64,000 nucleotides of DNA from Bergeyella porcorum (lineage in GTDB: Bacteria; Bacteroidota; Bacteroidia; Flavobacteriales; Weeksellaceae). Location: the NCBI RefSeq assembly GCF_042427575.1, contig NZ_JBHMFD010000012.1:62001-126000 (forward strand), read 5' to 3'. The number at the start of each line of letters is the position of its first letter. The first letter of the stretch is position 1. Shown here piece by piece: positions 25,076 to 33,461 of this stretch. The position numbers were made by a program, and so were the translations under genes. The notes under the pieces are model-generated. The model did no database searches. It was not told the origin of the DNA and saw only the letters and a program-made list of their open reading frames with translations.

Positions 25076-25531
25076 TTAATTAAAAATCATCATCGCATTC
25101 GTCATAGCATCAATTTGATAGCGGTATCTTTTTGGGATGCCAGAGGCTTGTGTATTATTAGGCTGTCCGTTTTGTAGGAGCCATTTTGCACCATCTTTTG
25201 GGCAGTATATTTTTAGGAATCCATCACTATCTTTTATCACTTCCAGTGTGGTATTGGTATCTGGGCATAGGTGTGGAGCATTTCTGTCATAGATGGTATA
25301 AGAACTTCCATTGAAGAAAATAATCAGCCCACGGTTGCCCGTTCCAGTTTCACCTTTGGTATAATCCCATTGCTGGGTGAGTAGCTTTGGGTAGCCATTA
25401 AGGAGTATTTGAGCATTGATGATTTGGTTGGGAAAGCAGTTGATAGTACCATCTCGCTCCGCACAAGCGTTTACTAAAAAACTGAAAATCAGAAATAGAG
25501 AAATTAGGAATGATGCTTTTATTTTTTTCAT
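25076..25531 (-). CDS. Lipoprotein with a degenerate Rieske-like domain
   Basis: This 151-residue protein has a lipoprotein signal ending in a lipobox (FLVNAC, Cys 23). The middle reads APHLCP about residue 85, then KIYCPKDGAKWLLQNG about residue 108. This pattern matches a family of small Bacteroidota lipoproteins related to Rieske proteins. In true Rieske proteins the motifs are CxH and CxxH; here the first histidine-cysteine order is altered and the second histidine is an aspartate, so a 2Fe-2S cluster is unlikely. Function unknown. It lies just upstream of dtd on the same strand, 17 bases apart. Confidence 0.65.
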   Translation of the reverse strand: MKKIKASFLISLFLIFSFLVNACAERDGTINCFPNQIINAQILLNGYPKLLTQQWDYTKGETGTGNRGLIIFFNGSSYTIYDRNAPHLCPDTNTTLEVIKDSDGFLKIYCPKDGAKWLLQNGQPNNTQASGIPKRYRYQIDAMTNAMMIFN

Positions 25532-25545
25532 TTAAAATATTTTTA

Positions 25546-25553
25546 TATCTTTG
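25546..25553 (+). promoter_or_regulatory. Probable greA -7 box
   Basis: TATCTTTG, placing the transcription start near 25560 and leaving a leader of about 75 bases that contains a terminator-like hairpin. Confidence 0.65.
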
Positions 25554-25576
25554 CTGAACGAAAATTTAACCAAAAC

Positions 25577-25613
25577 ATTGTCCGAGCTACAAGGGTCGGA
25601 TAATTTTTTTTTA
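25577..25613 (+). terminator. Intrinsic-terminator-like hairpin in the greA leader
   Basis: ATTGTCCGA pairs with TCGGATAAT (one G-U), loop of ten bases, followed by eight further T. It lies between the greA -7 box and the greA start at 25636, so it could stop transcription before the gene. Confidence 0.65.
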
Positions 25614-25635
25614 TCAAATTCAAAAATAAGAAAAT

Positions 25636-26103
25636 ATGGCATATGTAACAAAAGAAGGCTTGGATAAAATGATTGCCGAGCTAGAACAATTAGAATCCAT
25701 CGAAAGACCAAAGGTAACCCAGCAAATCGCTGAAGCAAGAGATAAAGGTGACCTTTCTGAAAATGCAGAGTATGATGCTGCTAAGGAAGCACAAGGTTTA
25801 TTAGAAATGAAAATTTCTAAACTGAAAGACCTTATTGCAACCTCAAAAGTGATTGATGAAAGTCAGCTGGATACTTCTAAAGTGTCTATCCTTACCACGG
25901 TAAAACTTCTGAATAATGCAACCAAAAAAGAGCAAATATTTACTTTGGTGCCAGATAATGAAAGTGATTTGAAATTGGGTAAAATATCCGTAAATACCCC
26001 CATCGCTAAAGGTCTTTTAGGAAAAGCAGTGGGCGAAACGGCAGAGATTACTTTGCCTAATGGTAACCAGCTTTCGTTTGAAGTTTTAGAAATTACACTT
26101 TAA
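25636..26103 (+). CDS. greA: Transcription elongation factor GreA
   Basis: This 155-residue protein has the GreA coiled coil with its acidic tip in RDKGDLSENAEYDAAKEAQG (residues 35-54) and the C-terminal FKBP-like domain ending VGETAEITLPNG. GreA restarts backtracked RNA polymerase by stimulating RNA cleavage. The gene is preceded by a terminator-like hairpin in its own leader. Confidence 0.96.
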   Translation: MAYVTKEGLDKMIAELEQLESIERPKVTQQIAEARDKGDLSENAEYDAAKEAQGLLEMKISKLKDLIATSKVIDESQLDTSKVSILTTVKLLNNATKKEQIFTLVPDNESDLKLGKISVNTPIAKGLLGKAVGETAEITLPNGNQLSFEVLEITL

Positions 26104-26109
26104 TTTTGC

Positions 26110-26400
26110 TATCAATCAAATTCAGTGTTGAGTTTTCAGTGCTGAGTTTTGAGTTTTCACCATCAACCGACAACCGACAACCATCAATTAATTTTCAGTT
26201 TTGAGTGCTGGGTTTTAAGTTTTTAAAGAAAGAGAAAAGACCATCAGCCAACTTAACAAGTTTTGAGTGCTGAGTTTTGAGTGTTGAGTTTTCACCATCA
26301 ACCGACAACCAACAACTAACAACCAATTTAAAGTTTTGAGTTAGTTTACAATTAACAATTGATAATTTACAATTAACCATTAATAAACGACTAACAACCA
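26110..26400. repeat. Low-complexity modular repeat between greA and the HIT gene
   Basis: The 300-base gap is filled with repeated modules: TTTTGAGTGCTGAGTTTTGA at several points, AAAGAAAGAGAAAAGACCAT near 26222, CACCATCAACCGACAACC twice (26158 and 26292), and TTTACAATTAACAATTGATA near 26346. The same modules recur at 7895-8080, 41018-41146 and around 43352 and 43748. No gene is seen. Confidence 0.8.
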
Positions 26401-26405
26401 ACTGT

Positions 26406-26795
26406 ATGACAATATTTTCCAAAATAGTAAACGGCGAAATCCCTGCGTATAAAATAGCGGAAGATGAGCATCATTTAGCGTTTTTAGATATCTTACCCTT
26501 AGCAAAAGGGCATACTCTTGTGATTCCTAAAAAGGAAGTGGATTTAATTTTTGACCTTGATAGTGAGGAGTTTAAAAATCTTTGGGCATTTGCACAGCAG
26601 GTTGGCAAGAAAATTGGTAATGCTATTCCCTGCAAAAGAGTAGGCGTAGCAGTAGTGGGGCTAGAAGTGCCACACGCTCACATTCATTTGGTTCCATTGA
26701 ACGGTATTGAAGATTTGAATTTTCAAAATGAAAGACTAAAGTTCACGGAAGAGGAATATAAAGAGGTGCAACAAGCGATTATCAATGCAGAATAA
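26406..26795 (+). CDS. HIT family nucleotide-binding protein
   Basis: This 129-residue protein has the histidine triad near the end (VPHAHIHLVPLN, residues 96-107) and the N-terminal TIFSKIVNGEIPAYKIAED typical of Hint-type purine nucleotide hydrolases. The physiological substrate is unknown for most bacterial members. It is followed 60 bases later by clpX in the same direction. Confidence 0.93.
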   Translation: MTIFSKIVNGEIPAYKIAEDEHHLAFLDILPLAKGHTLVIPKKEVDLIFDLDSEEFKNLWAFAQQVGKKIGNAIPCKRVGVAVVGLEVPHAHIHLVPLNGIEDLNFQNERLKFTEEEYKEVQQAIINAE

Positions 26796-26855
26796 TTTAT
26801 TGAAATCTTCCAAAACCTATAATCTGAAATTTATAACTAATATAATAAATTAATA

Positions 26856-28043
26856 ATGAACCCAAACCAATGTTCATTTTGTGGAAGGCATAAAAATGAA
26901 GTTCAGATGCTTGTGTCTGGGCAGAATGGTTATATCTGTGAAAATTGCATAGAGCAAGCTCATAGCATCGTAAAAGAGAATGTGAAGCCAGTGCGTGCCA
27001 AGTCTGCTGTTGATTTATCAGAACTCAAAAAGCCCAAAGAAATCAAAGCATTTTTGGATGAGTATGTGATAGGACAAGACCAAGCTAAAAAGCAATTGTC
27101 TATAGCGGTGTACAATCATTATAAAAGATTGCTCCACGCCGAAGATGAAAACCGAGAGGTGGAAATAGAGAAGTCTAATATCATTATGATAGGGGAGACG
27201 GGAACGGGGAAAACACTTTTAGCAAAAACCATAGCCCGAGAACTGAATGTGCCGTTTTGTATTGTAGATGCTACCATTCTTACAGAAGCGGGCTATGTAG
27301 GGGAAGATGTAGAAAGTATCCTTTCAAGATTGCTGATGGTGGCAGATTATGATGTAGAAAAAGCAGAAAAAGGGATTGTCTTCATCGATGAAATAGATAA
27401 GATTGCTAGAAAATCTGATAACCCGAGCATTACCAGAGATGTTTCTGGTGAGGGCGTTCAGCAAGGGTTGCTCAAATTATTGGAAGGCAGTATCGTGAAT
27501 GTGCCGCCGCAAGGAGGAAGAAAGCATCCAGACCAGAAGTATATTCAGGTGAATACGCAGAATATCTTGTTTATTGCAGGGGGTGCGTTTGATGGGATGA
27601 GAGAAATTATCGAAAGAAGACTCAATAAACAAGCCATCGGTTTTAGTGCGGAAAAAACCAATAAAGTAGATGAGGAAGAAGATTTGCTAAGTCAAATCAA
27701 TGCGATAGATTTAAGAAAATTTGGATTAATTCCAGAATTATTGGGGCGTTTTCCTATCATTACCCACTTGGATAAGCTTACCAAAGAAACAATGGTGCGG
27801 ATAATGAAAGAGCCTAAGAACTCTATTGTTAATCAGTTTATAGAACTGTTCAAGATGGATGGGGTAGAATTGGTATTCACAGATGAGGCAATTGAAAAAA
27901 TTGTAGAAGAAACCATAGAGAAAGGATTAGGGGCGAGAGGTCTAAGAGGGACTACAGAAAAGGTTTTAGAAGATTATATGTTTTCTGTGGGAGAGGAAAA
28001 TAAAATTGTTTTAACTGAAAAAAATATAAAATTTCAAAAATAA
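26856..28043 (+). CDS. clpX: ATP-dependent Clp protease ATP-binding subunit ClpX
   Basis: This 395-residue protein has an N-terminal zinc finger (CSFCGR and CENCIEQ). An AAA+ domain follows with IGETGTGKTLLAKT (Walker A, about residue 111), GYVGEDVES, FIDEIDKIAR (Walker B) and GLLKLLEGS. The sensor and C-terminal small domain follow with LIPELLGRFP and GLGARGLRG. ClpX unfolds proteins for ClpP. No clpP is adjacent in this window. Confidence 0.96.
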   Translation: MNPNQCSFCGRHKNEVQMLVSGQNGYICENCIEQAHSIVKENVKPVRAKSAVDLSELKKPKEIKAFLDEYVIGQDQAKKQLSIAVYNHYKRLLHAEDENREVEIEKSNIIMIGETGTGKTLLAKTIARELNVPFCIVDATILTEAGYVGEDVESILSRLLMVADYDVEKAEKGIVFIDEIDKIARKSDNPSITRDVSGEGVQQGLLKLLEGSIVNVPPQGGRKHPDQKYIQVNTQNILFIAGGAFDGMREIIERRLNKQAIGFSAEKTNKVDEEEDLLSQINAIDLRKFGLIPELLGRFPIITHLDKLTKETMVRIMKEPKNSIVNQFIELFKMDGVELVFTDEAIEKIVEETIEKGLGARGLRGTTEKVLEDYMFSVGEENKIVLTEKNIKFQK

Positions 28044-28077
28044 TTTTCAGATAAAAAAAAATAGTAGTACCTTTGCA

Positions 28078-28085
28078 GGGATAAA
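28078..28085 (+). promoter_or_regulatory. Probable -7 box for the T9SS cargo gene
   Basis: TACCTTTG, 43 bases before the start at 28128; no clear -33 box. Confidence 0.55.
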
Positions 28086-28127
28086 CTTTATTTTTTTACT
28101 GATTAAAAAACACGAAAATATAATAGA

Positions 28128-30173
28128 ATGAAAAGAAATCTATTAAGTATCGGATTATTATCCTTAGGGCTCTCCTCATTGAGTGCTCAAGCAGTGGATT
28201 TGACCTATATGGCGGATAATTCCTCCATGATGATTACGGGGAAAGCTTTGATTTATAGCGGGGGCAATTTTATCTTAAACTCTGATAATGAGCGTACCGT
28301 TAGTAATAAAGGTAAAGTGGTAATTTCTGGAGATTATAAGAAAGGTGCTTTAGCAACGGCTGCCTCTGATGGTAATGAGTTCGTAAATATTTGGACTAGT
28401 GAAAATGATTACGGACAAGTGAAAATTTTGCGTACGGCAGGGCAAACTAATGCATTGATGACAATGGAGAAGTTACCAGCTGGTTCAAACTATTTTGGTA
28501 CTACATTCCCTATCAGTTTTCCGTTTAAGGATAAGGTAGAGAATGTGATGAGAGCATTTGGTTTAGCTACAAGTGCATTTAGAGGCGAATGTGGCTTAGA
28601 TGTTCGTTGTACCAATAGGTATGCTATGACACTTTTTAAGTGGAATAATGATAAAATTCATAACGATGCTGTTGTTACAGGAACAGATTTTAAAGCGGGA
28701 GATTACTATCTTCTAAATCTTATTCCTACAACTTTACAAACGACTGCAGCCAAAGTTAGTTATAAAGGGACTCCTTCACCTGGGGTATATAGTGCAACAG
28801 GGAAGTCTGTTATTCCATCAAAAACAGAAACTGAATTTAGTGGTTTAGGATATAATGATTGGAAAGACATCATAAATCCCTATAATGAGAGATATCGTTC
28901 TTATATGGGGAATTTTAGTTCTACCAATAAATATACTGGAAAGAATGTTTATAGATTCGGAAATCCATATACTTCCAATTTGGATTTGAGAGCAGTAGAT
29001 GGGGCTAATGCTTGGTTGAAAGTTACAAATGGTGGAGTGGAAAGAACTCTTAAACAGGCTACGGATGGGTTATTGATAAAGGATTTTTATATTACAAAAA
29101 GAACATCTGCGTATAAAACGCTATGGAATCCTTCTGAGGGGGCTTCTAACTCTAGTGCGGACTATTATTCAGCTAAGTATGATGGGACTAATTGGGTGGG
29201 GAATCCAGAAGCACTTACTATACGACCTACCGAAACATTTAATTTGAATTTTCCTCTTATTAATCCTACAGGTTTAGGTTCTAGAATTGTAGGTGTTAAA
29301 GTGGATTTTAACGATGCCCATAAGACTTTTGAGTATCCTTCAGTTGGTACTGCGAGTACAGTTACACCTCCTATTACTGCTAGAATGTCTGCCTTGGCGT
29401 CAGCTCAAACAAAATCACTTGGAAGTTCTATTGCGCAGTCTAATATTAATGGGTTTTATCAATTGGAAGTTTTCTTACTTAGTGGAAATACTTTTGAAGC
29501 AGCACCTGTTTATTTGGTTGGTACTAATTATAACACTGAGAGCTCTACGCCATCTCAATCTTCTAATAAAATTTTCTTATATGGGATAAAAGATGAGGCA
29601 GCAGTAGAAAACAGTAAGAAATTATTTAGTGAATTTAATTCAGATACTTATATAGGAAAGCCTCTTCCAGTTGGATTTAATAATTTAACGGTAGGCACTG
29701 AATATGAGCTTAGATTCAATCAGTACGAAAGAGACATATTTACAAATGTTAAAGAGTTGTCAAGTGGAGAGTTTCTTATAAAGGATAATACTACTGGTGA
29801 TGTTACAAGAATCAATGCTACTACAACATTTAAGTTCATTGCAGATACACCAGATCTGAAAGGAAGATTTGATTTCTATTGGAAGGAAGCTTCTACAGAT
29901 GGCTCTGGAGGAACATTGGCTACATTGGATAACGCTCGTACTAGTGGGGAGACTGTTATATATCAAGATGCGGATGTTAAAAAAGTTAAATTTGAAAGAG
30001 AAGTTACAACAGCTGATGTACAGATATTTGATTTGAGTGGTAAGCTTGTTTTTGAAGCTAAGAAGCAGGATACAAATGTAGACTATGCTTTACCTTCATT
30101 AGTGAAGTCAGTCTATGTAGTTAATGTTGTTTATTCAAATGGCGTGGTAAGATCATTAAAAGTAGTTTATTAA
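28128..30173 (+). CDS. Secreted protein with type A T9SS C-terminal sorting domain
   Basis: This 681-residue protein has a signal peptide (LSSLSAQ), a long body without a domain I recognise, and a C-terminal domain of about 75 residues. That domain ends VQIFDLSGKLVF, an alternating segment, SVYVVNVVYSNGVVRSLKVV and Y, the type A sorting signal of the type IX secretion system. It should therefore be exported across the outer membrane and anchored at or released from the surface. The next gene, 13 bases on, encodes a small membrane protein often found with such cargo. Confidence 0.8.
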   Translation: MKRNLLSIGLLSLGLSSLSAQAVDLTYMADNSSMMITGKALIYSGGNFILNSDNERTVSNKGKVVISGDYKKGALATAASDGNEFVNIWTSENDYGQVKILRTAGQTNALMTMEKLPAGSNYFGTTFPISFPFKDKVENVMRAFGLATSAFRGECGLDVRCTNRYAMTLFKWNNDKIHNDAVVTGTDFKAGDYYLLNLIPTTLQTTAAKVSYKGTPSPGVYSATGKSVIPSKTETEFSGLGYNDWKDIINPYNERYRSYMGNFSSTNKYTGKNVYRFGNPYTSNLDLRAVDGANAWLKVTNGGVERTLKQATDGLLIKDFYITKRTSAYKTLWNPSEGASNSSADYYSAKYDGTNWVGNPEALTIRPTETFNLNFPLINPTGLGSRIVGVKVDFNDAHKTFEYPSVGTASTVTPPITARMSALASAQTKSLGSSIAQSNINGFYQLEVFLLSGNTFEAAPVYLVGTNYNTESSTPSQSSNKIFLYGIKDEAAVENSKKLFSEFNSDTYIGKPLPVGFNNLTVGTEYELRFNQYERDIFTNVKELSSGEFLIKDNTTGDVTRINATTTFKFIADTPDLKGRFDFYWKEASTDGSGGTLATLDNARTSGETVIYQDADVKKVKFEREVTTADVQIFDLSGKLVFEAKKQDTNVDYALPSLVKSVYVVNVVYSNGVVRSLKVVY

Positions 30174-30186
30174 TAATTTTAAGATA

Positions 30187-30414
30187 ATGATGAAAAATAT
30201 ATTTAGATACTTATTTCTTTTAGTATTTTTACTACTTGGAAATGTTGTTAGTGCTCAGTTTGAGGGACCAGATGAAGGAACTAATCCACCTCCACCAGAG
30301 TCAGTTGGTAGTCAAGCTACTCCAATCGATATGTACGAAGGCTTATTGTTAGTAGTAGCTGTAATGTTTATTGTAGGAATATACTATTACAATAAGAGAA
30401 GAAAATTAGCATAA
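30187..30414 (+). CDS. Small exported protein with C-terminal membrane segment
   Basis: This 75-residue protein has a signal peptide (VVSAQ), a proline-rich linker (NPPPPES), then PIDMY and one membrane segment (GLLLVVAVMFIVGIYYY) with a basic end (NKRRKLA). Small proteins with this plan are common in Flavobacteriia, often next to T9SS cargo genes. Their function is not known. It shares a transcript with the cargo gene and is closed by a terminator. Confidence 0.7.
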   Translation: MMKNIFRYLFLLVFLLLGNVVSAQFEGPDEGTNPPPPESVGSQATPIDMYEGLLLVVAVMFIVGIYYYNKRRKLA

Positions 30415-30434
30415 AAAATGTTAATATACTCATA

Positions 30435-30462
30435 AAACTCACTAAGAAATTAGTGAGTTTTT
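30435..30462 (+). terminator. Terminator with GAAA tetraloop
   Basis: AAACTCACTAA, loop GAAA, TTAGTGAGTTT, then TT; eleven base pairs. Confidence 0.93.
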
Positions 30463-30475
30463 GTATTTTTACACT

Positions 30476-31756
30476 ATGAAAAAGTTTTTAGTAGTATTGT
30501 TGGGTACGGTATTTTCAGGTGCCCAAGCACAGTTTAATATTTCTGTGGAATCATCGGATAGTTTTTCTCCGAAGGAAGTATATCTTTATACACTTAGTGG
30601 TTCTAAAGATGTCTTAATATCTAAAGTGGAAAAGAATAAAAATCAATGGAGTTTCAAGTATCCTAAGAGTTATATAGGAATGATGAAGGCTTATTTTCCA
30701 GAGAATAATTATACCTTAAATTTTGTATCCGAAAATAAGGATATTAGGCTAAATCTTCTAGCGGAGGGTAATAAGGTAACGGAAGTAGCTTATGGGGATG
30801 AAGCCAATGCCTTGATGAATAAAGTACAAGATGTACAATCCAAAAGAGAAAATCTATTGCCTGTTTTCTATCAGATTAAAAATTTCTATCGCCCTTCATC
30901 GGAGTTTTATAAAGCTTTGGATAAAGAAATAGAGGTCTTAGCAACTTCTAATTTGGATACGGCAAAATATCCATTTATAGATTTTTATAATAAAGCGTAT
31001 CAGAAGTTTTTGGTAGAAGATCCGAAGAGAAAGGTAACACAGGAGGAAGTGATTGGCTTTTTCTCCAATACTTCAGAATATTTAGAAACTTCTGGCTTAA
31101 TGAGACCTATACTAATAGATTTCTTAAAACAGACAGAACCGAGTGCATTAGAAACTTCAATTGACCAATTATTAACAGCGGTTAACTTAGAGTCGTCTCG
31201 TGGGCAGACGGTACTCTCCGAGCTTATAGAGATTTTTGATATGTACTCTATGGAAAGCCTTAAAAACAAGTACTTAGCAAAAGCACAAGGCTTAACCTGT
31301 ACCATCAATGATAGGTTATCGGGGACTATTGAGCAAAATAGAAAAACAGCAGTAGGGGCAATTTTTGAAAATTATAAGTTTGAAAACCCCACTAATACAA
31401 AAGCAAAGTCCATTTACGATATTAAAACGGATAAAAAAGTAGTGGTATTTTGGTCTTCCACTTGTTCTCATTGCGAGACAGAATTGCCGAAATTTATTCC
31501 ACACTACAAAGATATGAAGTCTAAAAATATAGAAATTATAGGTTTCTCTTTGGATAGTAATAAAGAATTTTATGAAGCGAAAGCTAAGATGTATCCTTGG
31601 ATAAATGCTTCAGAACTAAAGGGTTGGTATAGTCCAGTGGCTGAAAAATACAATGTAAGAGCCACACCGAGTTATTTTATTTTGGACAAGGACAATAAAA
31701 TTTTAGCAAAGCCCAATCGTTTATCAGAAGTTTTAGATTATTTGGGGATAAAATAA
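30476..31756 (+). CDS. Exported thioredoxin-fold protein (TlpA/AhpC-TSA type)
   Basis: The ATG at 30476 (MKKFLVVLLGTVFSGAQAQ) gives a signal peptide; an in-frame ATG 15 bases earlier lies in the terminator run. The 426-residue protein has an N-terminal region of about 280 residues with no known motif. A C-terminal thioredoxin-like domain follows with VVFWSSTCSHCETELP (CxxC, near residue 327) and the cis-proline motif VRATPSYFILD. It probably acts as a periplasmic disulfide reductase. A tRNA follows. Confidence 0.8.
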   Translation: MKKFLVVLLGTVFSGAQAQFNISVESSDSFSPKEVYLYTLSGSKDVLISKVEKNKNQWSFKYPKSYIGMMKAYFPENNYTLNFVSENKDIRLNLLAEGNKVTEVAYGDEANALMNKVQDVQSKRENLLPVFYQIKNFYRPSSEFYKALDKEIEVLATSNLDTAKYPFIDFYNKAYQKFLVEDPKRKVTQEEVIGFFSNTSEYLETSGLMRPILIDFLKQTEPSALETSIDQLLTAVNLESSRGQTVLSELIEIFDMYSMESLKNKYLAKAQGLTCTINDRLSGTIEQNRKTAVGAIFENYKFENPTNTKAKSIYDIKTDKKVVVFWSSTCSHCETELPKFIPHYKDMKSKNIEIIGFSLDSNKEFYEAKAKMYPWINASELKGWYSPVAEKYNVRATPSYFILDKDNKILAKPNRLSEVLDYLGIK

Positions 31757-31788
31757 TTTGGTGGAGTGGAAAATAGTTTATATATTTG
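31757..31788 (+). promoter_or_regulatory. tRNA-Met promoter
   Basis: TTTG (31757-31760), 20-base spacer, TATATTTG (31781-31788), 12 bases before the tRNA. Confidence 0.82.
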
Positions 31789-31800
31789 CACCACTCAAAT

Positions 31801-31874
31801 GGCGAGGTAGCTCAGATGGTTAGAGCGCAGGATTCATAACCCTGAGGTCACGGGTTCAATTCCCGTCTTCGCTA
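31801..31874 (+). tRNA. tRNA-Met (CAT anticodon)
   Basis: A 74-base cloverleaf: acceptor stem GGCGAGG with CTTCGCT (two G-U pairs), D arm with GCTCAGATGGTTAGAGC, anticodon arm AGGATTCATAACCCT with anticodon CAT, and T arm CGGGTTCAATTCCCG. The sequence continues A then CAA, so CCA is not encoded. The acceptor stem begins with a G-U pair rather than the mismatch of initiator tRNA, so it is probably elongator Met or tRNA-Ile2 (lysidine-modified); sequence alone does not decide. Confidence 0.9.
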
Positions 31875-31889
31875 CAACCTTTGAAATTA

Positions 31890-31915
31890 GGCACTTTTTA
31901 TGAGTGCCTTTTTTT
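31890..31915 (+). terminator. Terminator after tRNA-Met
   Basis: GGCACT pairs with AGTGCC over a 7-base loop, then a T-run. Confidence 0.85.
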
Positions 31916-32038
31916 ATGTCCTTTTTTATCGTAAATGCACTATTAGTGGGGTTTTAGAGGGGTGAGGGGGGAATTTTATTAAATACTATTATGTTGCAAG
32001 TTGGTAGCACAATGGTGGCACAAATTTTAAAATTATTT

Positions 32039-32046
32039 TACCTTTG
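32039..32046 (+). promoter_or_regulatory. Possible -7 box for the Fic gene
   Basis: TACCTTTG about 100 bases before the Fic start. The bases before it (31993-32026) hold a doubled GTNGCACAA-like motif. Nothing else is seen in 31916-32147. Confidence 0.45.
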
Positions 32047-32147
32047 TGATGTTCATATATTCAAAGTTTAATAATGAAGCTATTCTTTTTTTAGAGGCTT
32101 AAAAGTTGTTGAAAATATAAGAGTACACCTCATTTAATGCTATTAAA

Positions 32148-32936
32148 ATGATTGATTTTGCAGAGGAGCAAATGAATTACGAACCTAATCATAAAAATTA
32201 TAGAATGAATTACGATATATTAACCCAACTAAAAGACCAACTAACCCGATATAAGGCAAACCATAGCGAAAAAATAAATAAAGCCTTAGAGGTAACCTAT
32301 ACCTATGAAAGTAATAGGATAGAGGGAAACACTCTAACATTACAGGAAACGGCGTTAATCATAGAAAAAGGTTTAACCATAGGCGGAAAATCCTTAAACG
32401 AGCATTTAGAAGCCATAAACCACGCCCAAGCCATTGATTATATCAAAGACTTAGCAAAGGCAAAAACCACTATTTCCGAAAGGGATATTTTGCAAATACA
32501 CGCCTTAATCTTACAGGGGATAGATAGGCAAAATGCAGGGGGTTATAGAAGTGTACAAGTGTTAATTTCGGGGGCAGAGCATATACCGCCACCGCCTTAT
32601 AAAGTCGCGGAAGAAATGGAAAAACTAATGCAATGGTATAAGGCTAATAGGGAAACTCTACACCCCGTAGAACTTTCCGCAGAAATGCACGAGCGATTAG
32701 TAAGCATACACCCGTTTACAGATGGTAACGGGCGTACCTCACGCCTATTAATGAATTTAATCTTATTACAAGGCGGTTATCCTATTGCGATACTGAAAGG
32801 CGACACGGAAAGCCGTTTGCAGTATTATAACGCCTTAGAAGAAGCCCAAGTACGCAACAATAAACAGCCTTTTAAATCTTTGATATACGAAAGTGTAAAA
32901 AACGGATTAAATAGGCTTTTGGATATAGTGAAATAA
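32148..32936 (+). CDS. Fic domain protein (predicted AMP transferase, class II)
   Basis: The Fic active site is complete: HPFTDGNGRTSR near residue 189-200. The inhibitory motif is present near the N-terminus as SNRIEGN (S/TxxxE/G/N type, near residue 54), which makes this a class II enzyme that holds itself inactive. Class II Fic proteins usually AMPylate proteins, often DNA gyrase or unknown targets. Start is uncertain: ATGs at 32148, 32172 and 32205 are in frame. The gene sits alone next to tRNA-Met, with no antitoxin gene upstream. Confidence 0.85.
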   Translation: MIDFAEEQMNYEPNHKNYRMNYDILTQLKDQLTRYKANHSEKINKALEVTYTYESNRIEGNTLTLQETALIIEKGLTIGGKSLNEHLEAINHAQAIDYIKDLAKAKTTISERDILQIHALILQGIDRQNAGGYRSVQVLISGAEHIPPPPYKVAEEMEKLMQWYKANRETLHPVELSAEMHERLVSIHPFTDGNGRTSRLLMNLILLQGGYPIAILKGDTESRLQYYNALEEAQVRNNKQPFKSLIYESVKNGLNRLLDIVK

Positions 32937-33123
32937 AGTTTATTTATAATCAAATATAGAAGTACCTTTGTATTAATTTTTTGCGGAGTCTAAAGGGAAT
33001 TGTCTTGATGATTTTGAAAAAAGAAGTGTATAAAAATTTACAGCATTACATTCGAAAGTATTTGATTTCTAAATGTTTTGTGCAAAATGGCAGGAATTGT
33101 TTTTTGGGGAAAGGACAAAAAAA

Positions 33124-33153
33124 GGCCGAAATTAATCGGTCATTTATTTTTTT
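33124..33153. terminator. Hairpin terminator before the small minus-strand genes
   Basis: GGCCGA with TCGGTC (one G-U), 6-base loop, T-run on the plus strand. On the minus strand the stem has one mismatch but also leads into a T-run, so it may close the small minus-strand operon. The stretch 32937-33123 has a -7 box (TACCTTTG, 32963-32970) but no gene I would defend. Confidence 0.55.
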
Positions 33154-33305
33154 CTTATATAAATAAGGCAGGCAATAATTATAACCCATATCCAAGTAGG
33201 TATGCCTATGTCTTTAAATATCGTGTTATTAATGATATAAACTGGAAGAGCTACAAATATTATAAACAATACTATTTCAATTAAAAATTCAAACCAATTT
33301 TTCAT
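33144..33305 (-). CDS. Small membrane protein of 53 residues
   Basis: The frame reads MKNWFEFLIEIVLFIIFVAL, then about ten polar residues, and a second hydrophobic stretch (IPTWIWVIIIACLIYI) ending RKK. This is a two-pass hairpin with a basic tail. Its ATG overlaps the stop of the upstream 32-codon frame as ATGA, which suggests translational coupling. I do not recognise the family; small hydrophobic proteins of this shape include toxins, holin-like proteins and regulators. The next gene on this strand is the fic gene on the opposite strand, convergent. Confidence 0.5.
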   Translation of the reverse strand: MKNWFEFLIEIVLFIIFVALPVYIINNTIFKDIGIPTWIWVIIIACLIYIRKK

Positions 33306-33400
33306 CTCGTAAACTCTTTTAGGTTAAACAATAATTCTTCGCCAAAAGCATCGGCACGGAGTTGCTCTATGACAATATCTATAAATGGTTTGGCGTTCAT
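33302..33400 (-). CDS. Small protein of 32 residues upstream of the membrane peptide
   Basis: It encodes MNAKPFIDIVIEQLRADAFG and then EELLFNLKEFTR. An in-frame stop lies nine codons before the ATG, so it cannot be much longer. A promoter (33462-33490) and a leader with two hairpins precede it, and its stop overlaps the next ATG. It could be a coupled leader peptide or a small partner of the membrane protein; a leftover of a longer gene is also possible. Confidence 0.4.
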   Translation of the reverse strand: MNAKPFIDIVIEQLRADAFGEELLFNLKEFTR

Positions 33401-33461
33401 CTTGAAATAATGTGTAGCATTTATCTAATGCTCGATAAAAGTGAGGGATAACTCACAAGCC

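Noticed and set aside
31801..31874. tRNA-Met as the attachment site of the prophage at 47834
   Set aside because: It lies 16 kb away with core genes between, and I find no copy of its 3' end near the integrase.
32981..33166. A 61-codon frame with TTG start downstream of the Fic gene
   Set aside because: It has no motif, uses a weak start, and runs through the terminator hairpin. The minus strand offers better small genes.
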